From contig NZ_JAJFAV010000021.1 in assembly GCF_020711235.1 (NCBI RefSeq), positions 36,022 through 100,021 of the forward strand: a stretch of DNA of 64,000 nt, in the 5' to 3' direction. The notes beneath the pieces are model-generated. The model ran no database searches and had not been told where the DNA came from. It was given only the letters and a program-made list of their open reading frames with translations. This stretch comes from Hymenobacter sp. 15J16-1T3B. GTDB taxonomy: Bacteria > Bacteroidota > Bacteroidia > Cytophagales > Hymenobacteraceae. Positions 8,227 to 17,360 of the stretch are shown one piece after another. Every line of letters begins with the position of its first letter. The stretch's first letter is position 1. A program made the translations under genes and the position numbers.

Positions 8227-9819
8227 TTGACGTTCGACGATTTCCAACTGCACCCCGACGTAGCCGACGGGGTACACGGCATGGGCTACTCCAAGCCCTC
8301 CCCCATTCAGGAGCAGGCCATTCCGGCCGCGCTGGCCGGCAAAGACCTCATTGCCTGCGCCCAGACCGGCACCGGCAAAACCGCCGCCTACCTGCTGCCC
8401 GTCCTTGATTTCATTGCCTACGAGCGCCCCGAGCACACCACTGCCCTCATCCTCTGCCCCACGCGCGAGCTGGCCAAGCAGATCGACGAGCAGGTGGAAG
8501 GCTTCGGCTACCACGTCGGGGCTTCGTCCATTGCCATCTACGGCGGCGGCAAAAGCGAGAACTGGGAGCAGCAGAAGCGCGCCCTCACCCAAGGCGCCGA
8601 CATCATCATCGCCACGCCCGGCCGCCTGATTGCGCACATGCAGCTGGGCTACGTGAAGCTCGACCAGATCGACTTCCTCATCCTGGACGAAGCCGACAAG
8701 ATGCTGGACATGGGCTTTTCGGATGACATCATTCAGATTGTCAACCACCTGCCCACCAAGCGCCAGACCCTGCTCTTCTCGGCCACCATGCCGAACAAGA
8801 TCCGTGAGTTTTCGAAGAAGATTCTGCACGAGCCGGAGGAAATCCGCCTGGCCGTGTCGAAGCCGGCCGAAAACATCAACCAGCAGATGTACATGGTGTA
8901 CGACACCATGAAGCTGGCTTTGCTGGAGCACCTCATCGGCGAGCTGGACGTGCAGAGCATGATCCTGTTTACTTCGCGTAAGATGAACGTGGGCCCCATC
9001 GAGCGGGCCCTGCGCAAGAAAGGCCTGAACGTGCGCGGCATCACCTCCGACCGCACCCAGGAGGAGCGCGAGCAAGTCATGCGCGACTTTAAAAACAAGC
9101 AGTTCCAGATCCTGGTGGCCACCGACGTAATGTCGCGCGGCATCGACGTGAGCGAGCTGAGCCACGTGGTGAACTTCGACCTCCCGCGCGACGCGGAGGA
9201 TTACGTGCACCGCATCGGCCGCACGGCCCGCGCCGGCACCTCGGGCATGGCCATTACGTTCGTGTCGGACCACGACCAGGACGCGGTGGTGAAAATCGAG
9301 AAGCTCATCGAGCGGGAGCTGGAAAAGAAGCCCACGCCCCCCGAAATTGGTCCTTCGCCCGAGTTTGACCCTAAGAAATACCGCGGCCGCGGCGCCGCCG
9401 GTCCTGGGGGCCGCGGCGGCAAATCCTCGCCTTTCGGCGGCGGTGGCCGTAGCAGCGCCGGCCGCTCGGAGCGGCCGGCGCACGCCGCGCCCAAACCGGC
9501 CCCGGCAGTAGCCCTGGCCGAAGGTGCCGAAGCCCCCGCCGTAGCCGGCGAAACCGAGGAGCAGAAAAAGCGCCGCAAGAAGCGCCGCCGCGGGCCCAAG
9601 CCCGAAGGCGCCACGGCCGGCGGTATCGAAGCCACGACGAGCACCGCGGAAGGCGCTGCCCCAACGGCAGCCGTTGCCGACGGCGAAGGCAGCACTGGCG
9701 AAGCCGCCAAGCGCCGCCGCAAGCGCGGCGGGCGCAACCGCAGTGGCCGCGGGCCCAAGCCGGAAGGAGTAGGTGCGGCCGACTCGGCACCGGTAGCCTC
9801 GGCGGCCGCGGCTGAGTAA
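8227..9819 (+). CDS. DEAD-box ATP-dependent RNA helicase with basic/RGG tail
   Basis: About 530 residues. The helicase core is complete: a Q motif (PSPIQEQAIP), Walker A AQTGTGKT, LDEADKMLDMGF, SAT, and the arginine-finger motif HRIGRTARAG. The tail beyond about residue 380 is low complexity, with Gly/Arg stretches (RGRG, GGRGG) and two Lys/Arg blocks each followed by GPKPEG, likely RNA-binding. No ATG precedes the Q motif. TTG at 8227 gives MTFDDFQLHP, matching the usual start of such proteins, and lies downstream of a -7 box. A longer TTG start at 8098 cannot be excluded. It probably acts in RNA remodelling, ribosome assembly or cold adaptation. Confidence 0.93.
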   Translation: MTFDDFQLHPDVADGVHGMGYSKPSPIQEQAIPAALAGKDLIACAQTGTGKTAAYLLPVLDFIAYERPEHTTALILCPTRELAKQIDEQVEGFGYHVGASSIAIYGGGKSENWEQQKRALTQGADIIIATPGRLIAHMQLGYVKLDQIDFLILDEADKMLDMGFSDDIIQIVNHLPTKRQTLLFSATMPNKIREFSKKILHEPEEIRLAVSKPAENINQQMYMVYDTMKLALLEHLIGELDVQSMILFTSRKMNVGPIERALRKKGLNVRGITSDRTQEEREQVMRDFKNKQFQILVATDVMSRGIDVSELSHVVNFDLPRDAEDYVHRIGRTARAGTSGMAITFVSDHDQDAVVKIEKLIERELEKKPTPPEIGPSPEFDPKKYRGRGAAGPGGRGGKSSPFGGGGRSSAGRSERPAHAAPKPAPAVALAEGAEAPAVAGETEEQKKRRKKRRRGPKPEGATAGGIEATTSTAEGAAPTAAVADGEGSTGEAAKRRRKRGGRNRSGRGPKPEGVGAADSAPVASAAAAE

Positions 9820-9843
9820 GCGTGACCTGATTAGTACCGAAAA

Positions 9844-9875
9844 GCCCCGTAGCCGACGCTGCGGGGCTTTTTTAT
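9844..9875 (+). terminator. Terminator of the helicase gene
   Basis: Arms at 9844-9854 and 9859-9869 (11 bp, one mismatch) share AGCCCCG/CGGGGCT and are followed by a run of T. It starts 24 bp after the helicase stop. Confidence 0.87.
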
Positions 9876-9910
9876 TAACCAGCCATTGAATCTACGCCGG
9901 ACCTCTACTT

Positions 9911-9982
9911 CGTCATCCTGAGCAGGGCGAACCGAAGGTCGACGTAGTCAAGGACCTTCGGTTCGCTCTGCTCAGGATGACG
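9911..9982. repeat. Intergenic inverted repeat, 30-bp arms
   Basis: 9911-9940 and 9953-9982 are reverse complements with one mismatch and a 12-nt loop. The ends are CGTCATCCTGAGC, shared with the element at 59213-59332. Positions 9928-9952 recur exactly at 2644-2668. There is no T-run, so this is a dispersed palindrome and not a classical terminator. Confidence 0.88.
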
Positions 9983-10045
9983 GGCTAATAGCTGGTTCCC
10001 GCATTCAACTTCGCCCCGTGGCGCTGACGCTTCACCCCGGGTTTG

Positions 10046-10066
10046 GCCCCGCTTCGGGGCTTTTTT
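10046..10066 (+). terminator. Second terminator-like hairpin with no gene directly upstream
   Basis: GCCCCG/CGGGGC arms (10046-10051, 10055-10060) with a 3-nt loop are followed by TTTTTT. The stretch 9983-10045 before it is too short for a protein gene. It could end a small RNA, back up the helicase terminator, or be a remnant. Confidence 0.6.
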
Positions 10067-10127
10067 CGAGCGGGCGGTGGCCCATTGAGCGTGCTTAGCA
10101 GCGGATTCAGGCCCTAGCAACCCGCTT

Positions 10128-11540
10128 ATGCGCTACCTCGCCCGCTTACTTCGCCCCGCCTCGGCAGCCCTGCTGCTTTTTACTGCCCTGCCGGCTCGCA
10201 GCCAGGATGGGGCTACTTCGGCCGCCCGATTTCCGGTACTCGACGGCTACGTGGCCCAGGGCCTGCGCAGCAACCTAGCCCTGCAGCAGCGGCAGGCCGC
10301 CGGCGACAAAGCCGAAGCCGCTTTGCGAGTAGCCCGGGCGCTCTTCTACCCCAGCCTGGACTTCAACGCCCGCTACAGCGCGGCCAGCGGCGGGCGGCGC
10401 ATCGAAATACCAGTGGGCGACCTGCTCAACCCCACTTACGCTACGCTCAATCAGCTCACCGGGACGGATAACTTTCCGCAGCTGCAAAACCAGAGCACAC
10501 CCTTTCTGCGGCCCCACGAGCAGGAAACCAAGCTGCGCCTGACCGTGCCGGTGTACCAGCCGGCGCTGCGCTACAACCAGGCCATCAGCCGCGAGCAGGC
10601 CGCCGTGGCCGCCCTCGACGTGCAGCGCTACCGCCGCGAGCTGGTCAAGGAAATCAAGGTGGCCTACTTCAACTACCTGGCCGCCCGGCGCGTCATCGAG
10701 CTGTACGGCCGCACCCGGCAGCTGGTGGAGCGCAACCAGCACGTCAGCGAGAAGCTGGTGCAGAACCAGCGCGCCACGCCCGACGTGGTGTACCGTGCCC
10801 GGGCCGAAGTCAGTGCCGTGGACCAGCAGCTGGCCGAGGCCCGCAAAAACGAGCAGGTGGCCCGGGCCTACTTCAACTTCCTGCTCAACCAGTCCCAGGA
10901 GCAGCCCGTGACGGCCCTGCCCGACTCGGCCCTGGCCCTGCCCGCGCCCCAGCCCCTGCCGGCCCTGACCGAAACCGCCGGCACCACCCGCGAGGAGTTG
11001 CAGCAGCAGCAGAAGGCCGTATCGATGGCCGACCTCAGCCTGGGTCTAGCCCGCTCGCGCTACCAGCCCACCGTGGCCGGCCTCGTCGACCACGGCTACC
11101 AGGGCCCGCGTTACGACTTCCGCAACCGCGACGGTAACCGCTTTACGCAGGCCTCGCTGGTGCTGAACTGGAACCTGTTTGGGGGCCTGCAAAACCGCGC
11201 CCAGACGGCCCTAGCCCGCGCCGAGCAGCGCCAGCAAACCACCCGTCTGCAGGAAGCTCAGGCCCAGATCAGCCTGGAAGTGCGCCAGGACTACTACGCC
11301 CTGGAAGCCACTCGCGCCACCGTGCTGGCCGCCGAAGCCCGCCTGCGCAGCGCTGCCCAGGCCTTCCGGCTGGTGAGCCGGCAGTACGAGGAAGGCCTCA
11401 CCCCGCTGTTGCAATTCATCGACGCGCGCACCACCTACACCAACGCCGAGCTCAACCTCATCCTGAGCAAGTATGCCTACCTCGGCCAGCTGGCCCGAGT
11501 GGAGCGCAGCGCGGCCACTTACCCGCTGGCGGCTGAATAG
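10128..11540 (+). CDS. TolC-family outer-membrane efflux protein
   Basis: 470 residues with an N-terminal signal peptide ending near PARSQ. Two long alpha-helical repeats (about residues 150-250 and 340-450) are rich in Gln, Arg, Ala and Leu, as in TolC/OEP proteins, for example AARRVIELYGRTRQLVERNQ and LVSRQYEEGLTPLLQFIDAR. It forms the outer-membrane exit duct of a tripartite pump. It is the first gene of an operon with the adaptor (79 bp downstream) and the RND transporter, an order common in Bacteroidota. Confidence 0.93.
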   Translation: MRYLARLLRPASAALLLFTALPARSQDGATSAARFPVLDGYVAQGLRSNLALQQRQAAGDKAEAALRVARALFYPSLDFNARYSAASGGRRIEIPVGDLLNPTYATLNQLTGTDNFPQLQNQSTPFLRPHEQETKLRLTVPVYQPALRYNQAISREQAAVAALDVQRYRRELVKEIKVAYFNYLAARRVIELYGRTRQLVERNQHVSEKLVQNQRATPDVVYRARAEVSAVDQQLAEARKNEQVARAYFNFLLNQSQEQPVTALPDSALALPAPQPLPALTETAGTTREELQQQQKAVSMADLSLGLARSRYQPTVAGLVDHGYQGPRYDFRNRDGNRFTQASLVLNWNLFGGLQNRAQTALARAEQRQQTTRLQEAQAQISLEVRQDYYALEATRATVLAAEARLRSAAQAFRLVSRQYEEGLTPLLQFIDARTTYTNAELNLILSKYAYLGQLARVERSAATYPLAAE

Positions 11541-11619
11541 AGCCCGTTTCACCGTCCCTTCCGACAACTCGCGGGCCCGGTCACTACACCGCCCCGCTCA
11601 GCCCTTTGCTAACAAGCCC

Positions 11620-12690
11620 ATGCTACGCCCAGCCTTACTCCTGCTTACCGCTTCCGCCGCGCTGCTGACCGCCAGCAGCTGCGGCTCCAAGGAAACCCAG
11701 GCCGCAGCCGCGCCGCCTACCGCGGAAGCTTCGGCCGATACCGAGCTCATCCCGGTGCAGACGGTGCCGCTAGCCGCTCAGCCGCTGACCGAGGCCATCC
11801 GTGCCAGCGGCAAGCTTTCCTCCGCCACCGAGCTGCGCCTGGGCTTCAAAGTCGGCGGTATCGTAACAGAGCTAGGTCCCCGCGAAGGCGACGAGGTGCG
11901 CCGCGGGCAGGTGCTGGCCCGCGTGAATCCGGCCGAGGTGGGGGCGCAGGTGACGCAGGCGCGGGAAGCCCTGGCGCAGGCCGAGCGCAGCCTGCAGCGC
12001 AGCCAGAACCTGTACCGCGACTCGGTGGCAACGCTGGAGCAGGTGCAAAACGCCCGCACTGCCGTGGCTGCCGGCCGCGCCGCCGTGCAGGCCGCCGAGT
12101 TCAACCAGCAGTACGCCACCATCGTGGCGCCGGTGAGCGGGCGGGTGCTGAGCCGCCGCGCCGAGCCGGGCGAGCTGGTGGCCGCCGGCGCCCCGGTGTA
12201 CGAGCTCAGCTCCTCGGACGCGGCCTGGGTGCTGCGCGTGGGCCTGGCCGACCGCGACGTGGTGCGCGTGCGCCTCGGCGACGCGGCCACCATTCACCTC
12301 GACGCCTACCCGGAACTGGACTTCCGGGGCCGCGTGAGTCGACTGGCCCAAACCAGCGACCCGGCCAGCGGCACCTACGAGGCGGAAATAACCGTGCAGC
12401 CCGCCGGGCGCAAGTTGGTATCGGGGCTGGTGGGCGAAGTGGACATTACTCCACGGGCCGGGGCGGCCGTGGCCACGGTGCCGGTGGAGGCTTTGGTCAG
12501 CGCCGACGGCAGCCGGGGCTACGTGTACACCCTGCGCGGCCGCGGGCCGCAGGTGCAGCAGCACCCGGTGCGCGTGCTGCGCCTGCTGGGCGGGCAGGTG
12601 GCCATAGCCTCCGAGTTGCCGCTAGGCACGCCCATCATCAGCCAGGGCGCGGCCTACCTCACGCCCAGCTCGCGGGTGACGGTGCAGTAA
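11620..12690 (+). CDS. RND efflux periplasmic adaptor lipoprotein (HlyD/MFP family)
   Basis: 356 residues. The signal sequence ends in a lipobox-like ASSC, which makes Cys21 the probable lipid anchor. The biotinyl/lipoyl-like half motif GFKVGGIVTELGPREGDEV (about 75-93) is followed by an Ala/Gln/Arg-rich helical hairpin (about 105-160), the returning lipoyl half (IVAPVSGRVLSRRAEPGELV) and a beta-barrel domain. It links the inner-membrane RND pump to the TolC-like duct. The ATG at 11620 starts the signal peptide; a longer upstream frame overlaps tolC and lacks one. Confidence 0.93.
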   Translation: MLRPALLLLTASAALLTASSCGSKETQAAAAPPTAEASADTELIPVQTVPLAAQPLTEAIRASGKLSSATELRLGFKVGGIVTELGPREGDEVRRGQVLARVNPAEVGAQVTQAREALAQAERSLQRSQNLYRDSVATLEQVQNARTAVAAGRAAVQAAEFNQQYATIVAPVSGRVLSRRAEPGELVAAGAPVYELSSSDAAWVLRVGLADRDVVRVRLGDAATIHLDAYPELDFRGRVSRLAQTSDPASGTYEAEITVQPAGRKLVSGLVGEVDITPRAGAAVATVPVEALVSADGSRGYVYTLRGRGPQVQQHPVRVLRLLGGQVAIASELPLGTPIISQGAAYLTPSSRVTVQ

Positions 12691-12726
12691 CCCCCGCTTC
12701 TCTCCCACTCCAAACCGAAGAACGCC

Positions 12727-15700
12727 GTGCGTATCGCCGCTTTTTCCGTCAAGAACTACCAGTTCATGCTGGTGGTGTTTCTGCTGGCGCTGGGCCTGGG
12801 CCTGAACGCGCTGCTGACCATGCCCCGGGCCGAGGACCCCTCGCTGTCCTCGCCGAGCTTCGCCGTGGTGGCCGTGTACCCGGGCACCAACCCCACCGAC
12901 ATGGAGGATTTGGTGGTCAAGCCCCTGGAGGAAAAGCTCAACGGGCTCGACAACGTCAAGAAGCTCGTCACCACCATCGACGACGGGCTGGCCGTGGTGC
13001 GCATCGACTTCGTGTACTCCGAGGACCCCGACGACAAGTACGCCGAGGTGCTGCGCGAAATCAACAACCTGCGCCCCCAGCTGCCGGCCGATCTGGCCGC
13101 GCTGGAAGTGCAGAAGTTCACCCCTTCGGACGTGAACATCCTGCAGGTGGCGCTGGTGTCGCCGACCTTGCCCTACAGCGCGCTGCAACAGCAGGCCGAG
13201 GAGCTGCAGGACCGCCTGCAGAAAATCAAGGCGCTGAAGAAAGTGGAAACCTGGGCCTACCCGCTGCGGCAGGTGCGCGTGAACCTGAACCTGGAGAAAA
13301 TGGCCCGGCTCGGGCTAGGGCTGAACCAGGTGCTCGGGGCCATTCAGAGCGAAAACGTGAACATTCCCGGCGGCTCGGTGGAAGCCGGCCCCAAGAAGTT
13401 CAACATCAAAACCAGCGGCCGCTACGCCGACCTGGCGGAGGTGCAAAACACCGTGGTGCAGGCCTCGGCCCAGGGCGTGGTTTACCTCAAGGACGTGGCC
13501 GACGTGAGCTTCAACTACGAGGAGGAAAACTACCTCGGCCGGCTCAACGGGCAGCGCGCCGTGTTCGTGTCGGCGGCCATGAAGGACCAGCAGAACATCA
13601 TTGCCGTGCGCGACGAGCTGACGCCGGTGCTGGCGCAGTTCCAAAAGGATTTGCCCAAGGACATCCAGTACGTCAAGAGCTTCGACCAGGCCGATAACGT
13701 GGGCCACCGCCTCACGGGCTTCACCCGCGACTTCGGCATTGCCATCTTCCTGGTGCTGCTCACGCTAATTCCGCTGGGCTGGCGGGCCTCGGTGGTGGTC
13801 ATGATTTCCATTCCGCTCTGCCTGGCCATCGGGCTGGCCATCCTAAATTTGCTCGGCTTCAGCATCAACCAGCTCAGCATCGTGGGCTTGGTGGTGGCCC
13901 TGGGTTTGCTCGTCGACGACAGCATCGTAGTGGTCGAAAACATCGAGCGGTACCTGCGCGCCGGCTACGGCCGGGTGCAGGCCGCCATCAAGGCCACCGA
14001 GCAGATCAGCCTGGCCGTGGTGGGCTGCACCGCCGTGCTCATCCTGGCCTTTTTGCCGCTGGTGTTTCTGCCCGAGGGCGCCGGCGACTTTATCCGCTCC
14101 CTGCCCATGGCCGTCATTACCACGGTGCTGGCTTCGCTGTTCGTGGCCCTGACCATCGTGCCCTTCCTGTCGAGCCGCATTCTGTCGGCGCACGAGCACG
14201 CCGAGGGCAACTTCTTTCTGCGCGGGCTGAACCGGGTGCTGGAGCGCACCTACAAGCCATTGCTCGACCGCGCCCTGCACCGTCCCTACCTGGCGCTGGC
14301 CGTGGCCGGGGCCATCTTCGTGGGCGCCCTAGCCCTAATTCCGACGGTGGGCTTCAGCGTGTTTCCGCGCTCCGAGAAGCCCATGTTCCTGGTGACCATC
14401 GAGACGCCGCTGGGCACCTCGCTCTACGAAACCGACCGCGTGGCCCGGCGCGTGGAACGCGAGCTGGCCCGGGAGCCGCAGGTGCGCAACTACGCCACCA
14501 ACGTGGGCCACGGCAACCCGCGCATCTACTACAACATCGTGCCGCGCAACACCACCGCCAACTTCGCCGAGCTGTTCGTGCAAACCCAGCCGCTGGAAGT
14601 CAAGGAGCTGGAGGCGCTGGTGACCCGCCTGCGCGGCCGGCTGACCAACGTGCCCGGGGCCAAAATCGAGGTCAAGCAGTTTGAGCAGGGCCCGCCGGTG
14701 GAGGCGCCCATTGCCATCCGCGTCTTCGGCGACAACCTCGACTCCCTGCGCAGCCTGGCCTTCCGCGTCGAGAAGCTGCTGGCCCGCACCGAGGGCACCA
14801 TCTACGTGAATAACCCGCTCACCGCCCTGGGCACCGACCTCAAGGTGCGCATCAACAAGGACAAGGCCGGCTTGCTGGGCATCCCGGTCAGCGAAATCGA
14901 CCGCACCGTGCGCCTGGGCGTGGCCGGCCTGAACGTGGGTACCTTCCAGGTGGAGGGCGACGACAACGACTACAACATCAACGTGAGCTTGCCCCGCGGG
15001 CAGCGCCAGACCCTCGACGCCTTCGACAAGCTCTACGTGACCAGCCGCTCGGGCGCCCTGGTACCCCTGCGCCAGCTGGCCGACCTGCGCCTGGAAGCCA
15101 GCCCGACCAGCATCCGCCACTACGACAAGGACCGCTACGTGACCATCACCGCCTCGGTGAAGCCGGGCTACCTGACCAACAACGTCTACGAGAAGGTCAT
15201 CGGCCAGCTCGATGCGTTCAAGTTTCCGGCCGGCTACCGCTACGTGGCCGCCGGCGAAAAGGAAAGCGCCCAGGACTCCTTCGGCGGGCTCGGCACCATT
15301 GTCATCATCACCATCTTCGGCATCTTGGCCGTGCTCATCCTGGAGTTCCGCACCTTCAAGAGCACGCTCATCGTGCTGTCGGTCATCCCGTTGGGCGTCA
15401 TCGGCGCGGTGGTAGCCCTGCTGCTCACCGGCAATTCTTTCTCTTTCGTGGCCGTCATCGGCCTGATTGCCCTCATCGGCATCGAGGTGAAGAACTCCAT
15501 CCTGCTCGTGGACTTCACCAACCAGCTGCGCCTGCAGGGCCGGGGGCTGGACGAGGCCATCGAGGAAGCCGGGCAGGTGCGCTTCATTCCCATCCTGCTG
15601 ACCACGCTCACCGCCATCGGCGGGCTGGTGCCGCTGGTGCTCGAAGGCAACCCGCTCTACTCCCCGCTGGCCTGGGTGCTCATCGGCGGGCTGATTTCCT

Positions 15701-15822
15701 CGCTGCTGCTCACGCGCATCGTCACGCCGGTGCTATACAAATTGTTACCGCCTACCCTGCCCGAAACCGCTAAAACGCCCGCCAGGGTCGAACAAGCCGC
15801 CGGGGAGCTGGTTCCGGCTTAG
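12727..15822 (+). CDS. RND-family multidrug/solute efflux transporter (inner membrane)
   Basis: 1031 residues from a GTG start (12727), the usual size for AcrB/MexF/CzcA-type pumps. The first membrane segment (about 12-29) precedes a large periplasmic loop. The proton-relay segment has GLLVDDSIVVVENIERYL with paired Asp near residue 400. A second half repeats the architecture, with membrane segments from about 855 on, including LIGIEVKNSILLVDF. It carries substrates out using proton-motive force with the two upstream gene products. Sequence style suggests the HAE (hydrophobe/amphiphile) branch and not heavy metals, but the substrate is unknown. Confidence 0.94.
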   Translation: MRIAAFSVKNYQFMLVVFLLALGLGLNALLTMPRAEDPSLSSPSFAVVAVYPGTNPTDMEDLVVKPLEEKLNGLDNVKKLVTTIDDGLAVVRIDFVYSEDPDDKYAEVLREINNLRPQLPADLAALEVQKFTPSDVNILQVALVSPTLPYSALQQQAEELQDRLQKIKALKKVETWAYPLRQVRVNLNLEKMARLGLGLNQVLGAIQSENVNIPGGSVEAGPKKFNIKTSGRYADLAEVQNTVVQASAQGVVYLKDVADVSFNYEEENYLGRLNGQRAVFVSAAMKDQQNIIAVRDELTPVLAQFQKDLPKDIQYVKSFDQADNVGHRLTGFTRDFGIAIFLVLLTLIPLGWRASVVVMISIPLCLAIGLAILNLLGFSINQLSIVGLVVALGLLVDDSIVVVENIERYLRAGYGRVQAAIKATEQISLAVVGCTAVLILAFLPLVFLPEGAGDFIRSLPMAVITTVLASLFVALTIVPFLSSRILSAHEHAEGNFFLRGLNRVLERTYKPLLDRALHRPYLALAVAGAIFVGALALIPTVGFSVFPRSEKPMFLVTIETPLGTSLYETDRVARRVERELAREPQVRNYATNVGHGNPRIYYNIVPRNTTANFAELFVQTQPLEVKELEALVTRLRGRLTNVPGAKIEVKQFEQGPPVEAPIAIRVFGDNLDSLRSLAFRVEKLLARTEGTIYVNNPLTALGTDLKVRINKDKAGLLGIPVSEIDRTVRLGVAGLNVGTFQVEGDDNDYNINVSLPRGQRQTLDAFDKLYVTSRSGALVPLRQLADLRLEASPTSIRHYDKDRYVTITASVKPGYLTNNVYEKVIGQLDAFKFPAGYRYVAAGEKESAQDSFGGLGTIVIITIFGILAVLILEFRTFKSTLIVLSVIPLGVIGAVVALLLTGNSFSFVAVIGLIALIGIEVKNSILLVDFTNQLRLQGRGLDEAIEEAGQVRFIPILLTTLTAIGGLVPLVLEGNPLYSPLAWVLIGGLISSLLLTRIVTPVLYKLLPPTLPETAKTPARVEQAAGELVPA

Positions 15823-15973
15823 CACTTATGTACCGACCCGTTTGGTAGCAGCGCCCGGCCCGCTGCGGCCGCCTTTGCCCAGTCTAGGCGGAGTAAAGTA
15901 AATGCTGACCAGCTGCGTCAGCCCTGCCTGAAACGCCCAGGGCGTTGCGCCAACCCCCTTTCTCACCATCCGC

Positions 15974-16228
15974 ATGGAAACCTCAATTCAATGGCAGGTT
16001 GAACGCCTGCTGCGCCACAAACAACACTCGGCCTTTCGCCTGCAGCCCGATTCCAAGCTCAGCGACGACCTGGGCCTGGATTCCATCGAACTGGTGGAGC
16101 TGGTCATCGACCTGGAACGCCGCTTCCACATCGAAATTCCCGATCCGCGGGTGGAAACGCTGCGCACCGTGCAGGACGTGGTCCGCTGCGTGGAAGACCT
16201 GCTGCTGACGCCCGCGCAGGCCGCCTGA
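15974..16228 (+). CDS. Acyl carrier protein
   Basis: 84 residues. The 4'-phosphopantetheine site is DLGLDSIELVEL, with Ser37 as the attachment residue, and the protein is a small acidic four-helix type. It is not next to fatty-acid or polyketide genes, so its acyl partner is unknown; it may be a specialised second ACP. It ends 31 bp before a LytS-type kinase gene. An in-frame ATG at 15974 gives the expected N-terminal helix. Confidence 0.92.
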   Translation: METSIQWQVERLLRHKQHSAFRLQPDSKLSDDLGLDSIELVELVIDLERRFHIEIPDPRVETLRTVQDVVRCVEDLLLTPAQAA

Positions 16229-16244
16229 TTAGGCCCCGAAACTA

Positions 16245-16252
16245 TATCTTAG
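16245..16252 (+). promoter_or_regulatory. Possible -7 box before the LytS-type kinase gene
   Basis: TATCTTAG matches TAnnTTTG at all but one position and ends 7 nt before the ATG at 16260. The kinase gene may therefore be transcribed apart from the ACP gene. Confidence 0.35.
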
Positions 16253-16259
16253 AGCTGCT

Positions 16260-17360
16260 ATGGAAGCTCCCGCCCCGCCCTTCGTCGCCCCCGACTACTC
16301 CGCCGCTGACACCTGCCGGCTGGCCCCGCGCACTTGGCTGCGCCTGGCCAAGTGGGAACTGGGCGAGGCGCAGCTGCACCTGCTGGGCATCCCGCTGGTA
16401 GCACTGATTATCTGGCTGCTGCACAGCCGGGGCTCGGTGGCGGAGCTGGCCTTCGGCACGTTTTGCACCGCCGTCTGCTGGGAGGGCGACCGGCAAATCA
16501 TGTTTGCCCTGCGCCGCCGCTACCCCAACTACCAGTCCACCCTAATCCGCTTAAGCCTGCAGGCCCTGCTGATTTTGGCCTACACCCTGCTGGTCAACGT
16601 GGGCATGGCCGCCGTGCGCAGCTGGGTGTTTATGCCGGAGCTGCAGTACGGCCAGTCCTACGCCAGCTGCCTGCTGCACTCGCTGCCGGCCACGGCCATC
16701 GTGCTGCTGATCTACGAGTCGGTGTACTTTTTCCAGGAATGGAAACGCTATTACCTGCGCACCGCTTGGCTGGAAAAGGAGCGCGCCGTGAGCCAGCTGG
16801 CCGCCCTCAAGCAGCAGGTCGATCCGCACTTTCTGTTCAATACCCTGAACACGCTGGCGGCACTGGTCGGCGACAACGAGCCCGCCCAGGAATTCCTCGA
16901 CGAGCTGGCCAACGTGTACCGCTACGTCCTCTCCCGCCGCGACCAGGCCACCGTGACCCTGGCCGAGGAAATGGCCTTCGTCGAGTCGTACGTGTACCTG
17001 AACAAGATTCGCCACCAGGAAGCGGTGCAGGTGCTGAGCCAGCTGCCCGCGGCCGTCCTGCAGCAGCACGTGCCGCCCTTGTCAGTGCAGATGCTGGTGG
17101 AAAACGCCATCAAGCACAACGCGGCCAGCCCGCAGCGGCCGTTGCGCATCGAGCTGTGCGAGGCCGCGGGCTACGTGCAGGTCAGCAACAACGTGCAGCC
17201 CAAAACCCAGCTGGCCCGCGGCGCCCGCCTGGGCTTGCGCAACCTGCAGGAGCAGTTTCAGCTGCTGGCCGGGCGCGAGGTGCTCGTCGAGCAGGACGCG
17301 GGCCGCTTTGCCGTCAAACTCCCCTTGCTTACCCCCGCCCATGCGCGCCGTACTCATTGA
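16260..17360 (+). CDS. LytS/YehU-type sensor histidine kinase
   Basis: 366 residues. Four hydrophobic segments lie between about residues 40 and 160, followed by the His_kinase domain. The phosphoacceptor is His190 in QQVDPHFLFNTLNTLAAL, and the ATPase region includes MLVENAIKHNAAS and GLRNLQEQF. It is a membrane sensor that autophosphorylates and passes phosphate to the LytTR regulator encoded next. The two genes overlap by 20 bp, so they are translationally linked. No recognisable sensory domain gives the ligand. Confidence 0.93.
   Translation: MEAPAPPFVAPDYSAADTCRLAPRTWLRLAKWELGEAQLHLLGIPLVALIIWLLHSRGSVAELAFGTFCTAVCWEGDRQIMFALRRRYPNYQSTLIRLSLQALLILAYTLLVNVGMAAVRSWVFMPELQYGQSYASCLLHSLPATAIVLLIYESVYFFQEWKRYYLRTAWLEKERAVSQLAALKQQVDPHFLFNTLNTLAALVGDNEPAQEFLDELANVYRYVLSRRDQATVTLAEEMAFVESYVYLNKIRHQEAVQVLSQLPAAVLQQHVPPLSVQMLVENAIKHNAASPQRPLRIELCEAAGYVQVSNNVQPKTQLARGARLGLRNLQEQFQLLAGREVLVEQDAGRFAVKLPLLTPAHARRTH

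Noticed and set aside
7804..9483. 559-codon minus-strand frame opposite the helicase gene
   Set aside because: It is antisense to a complete DEAD-box helicase. Its Arg/Gly/Ala/His-rich translation is typical of the reverse of a high-GC3 gene.
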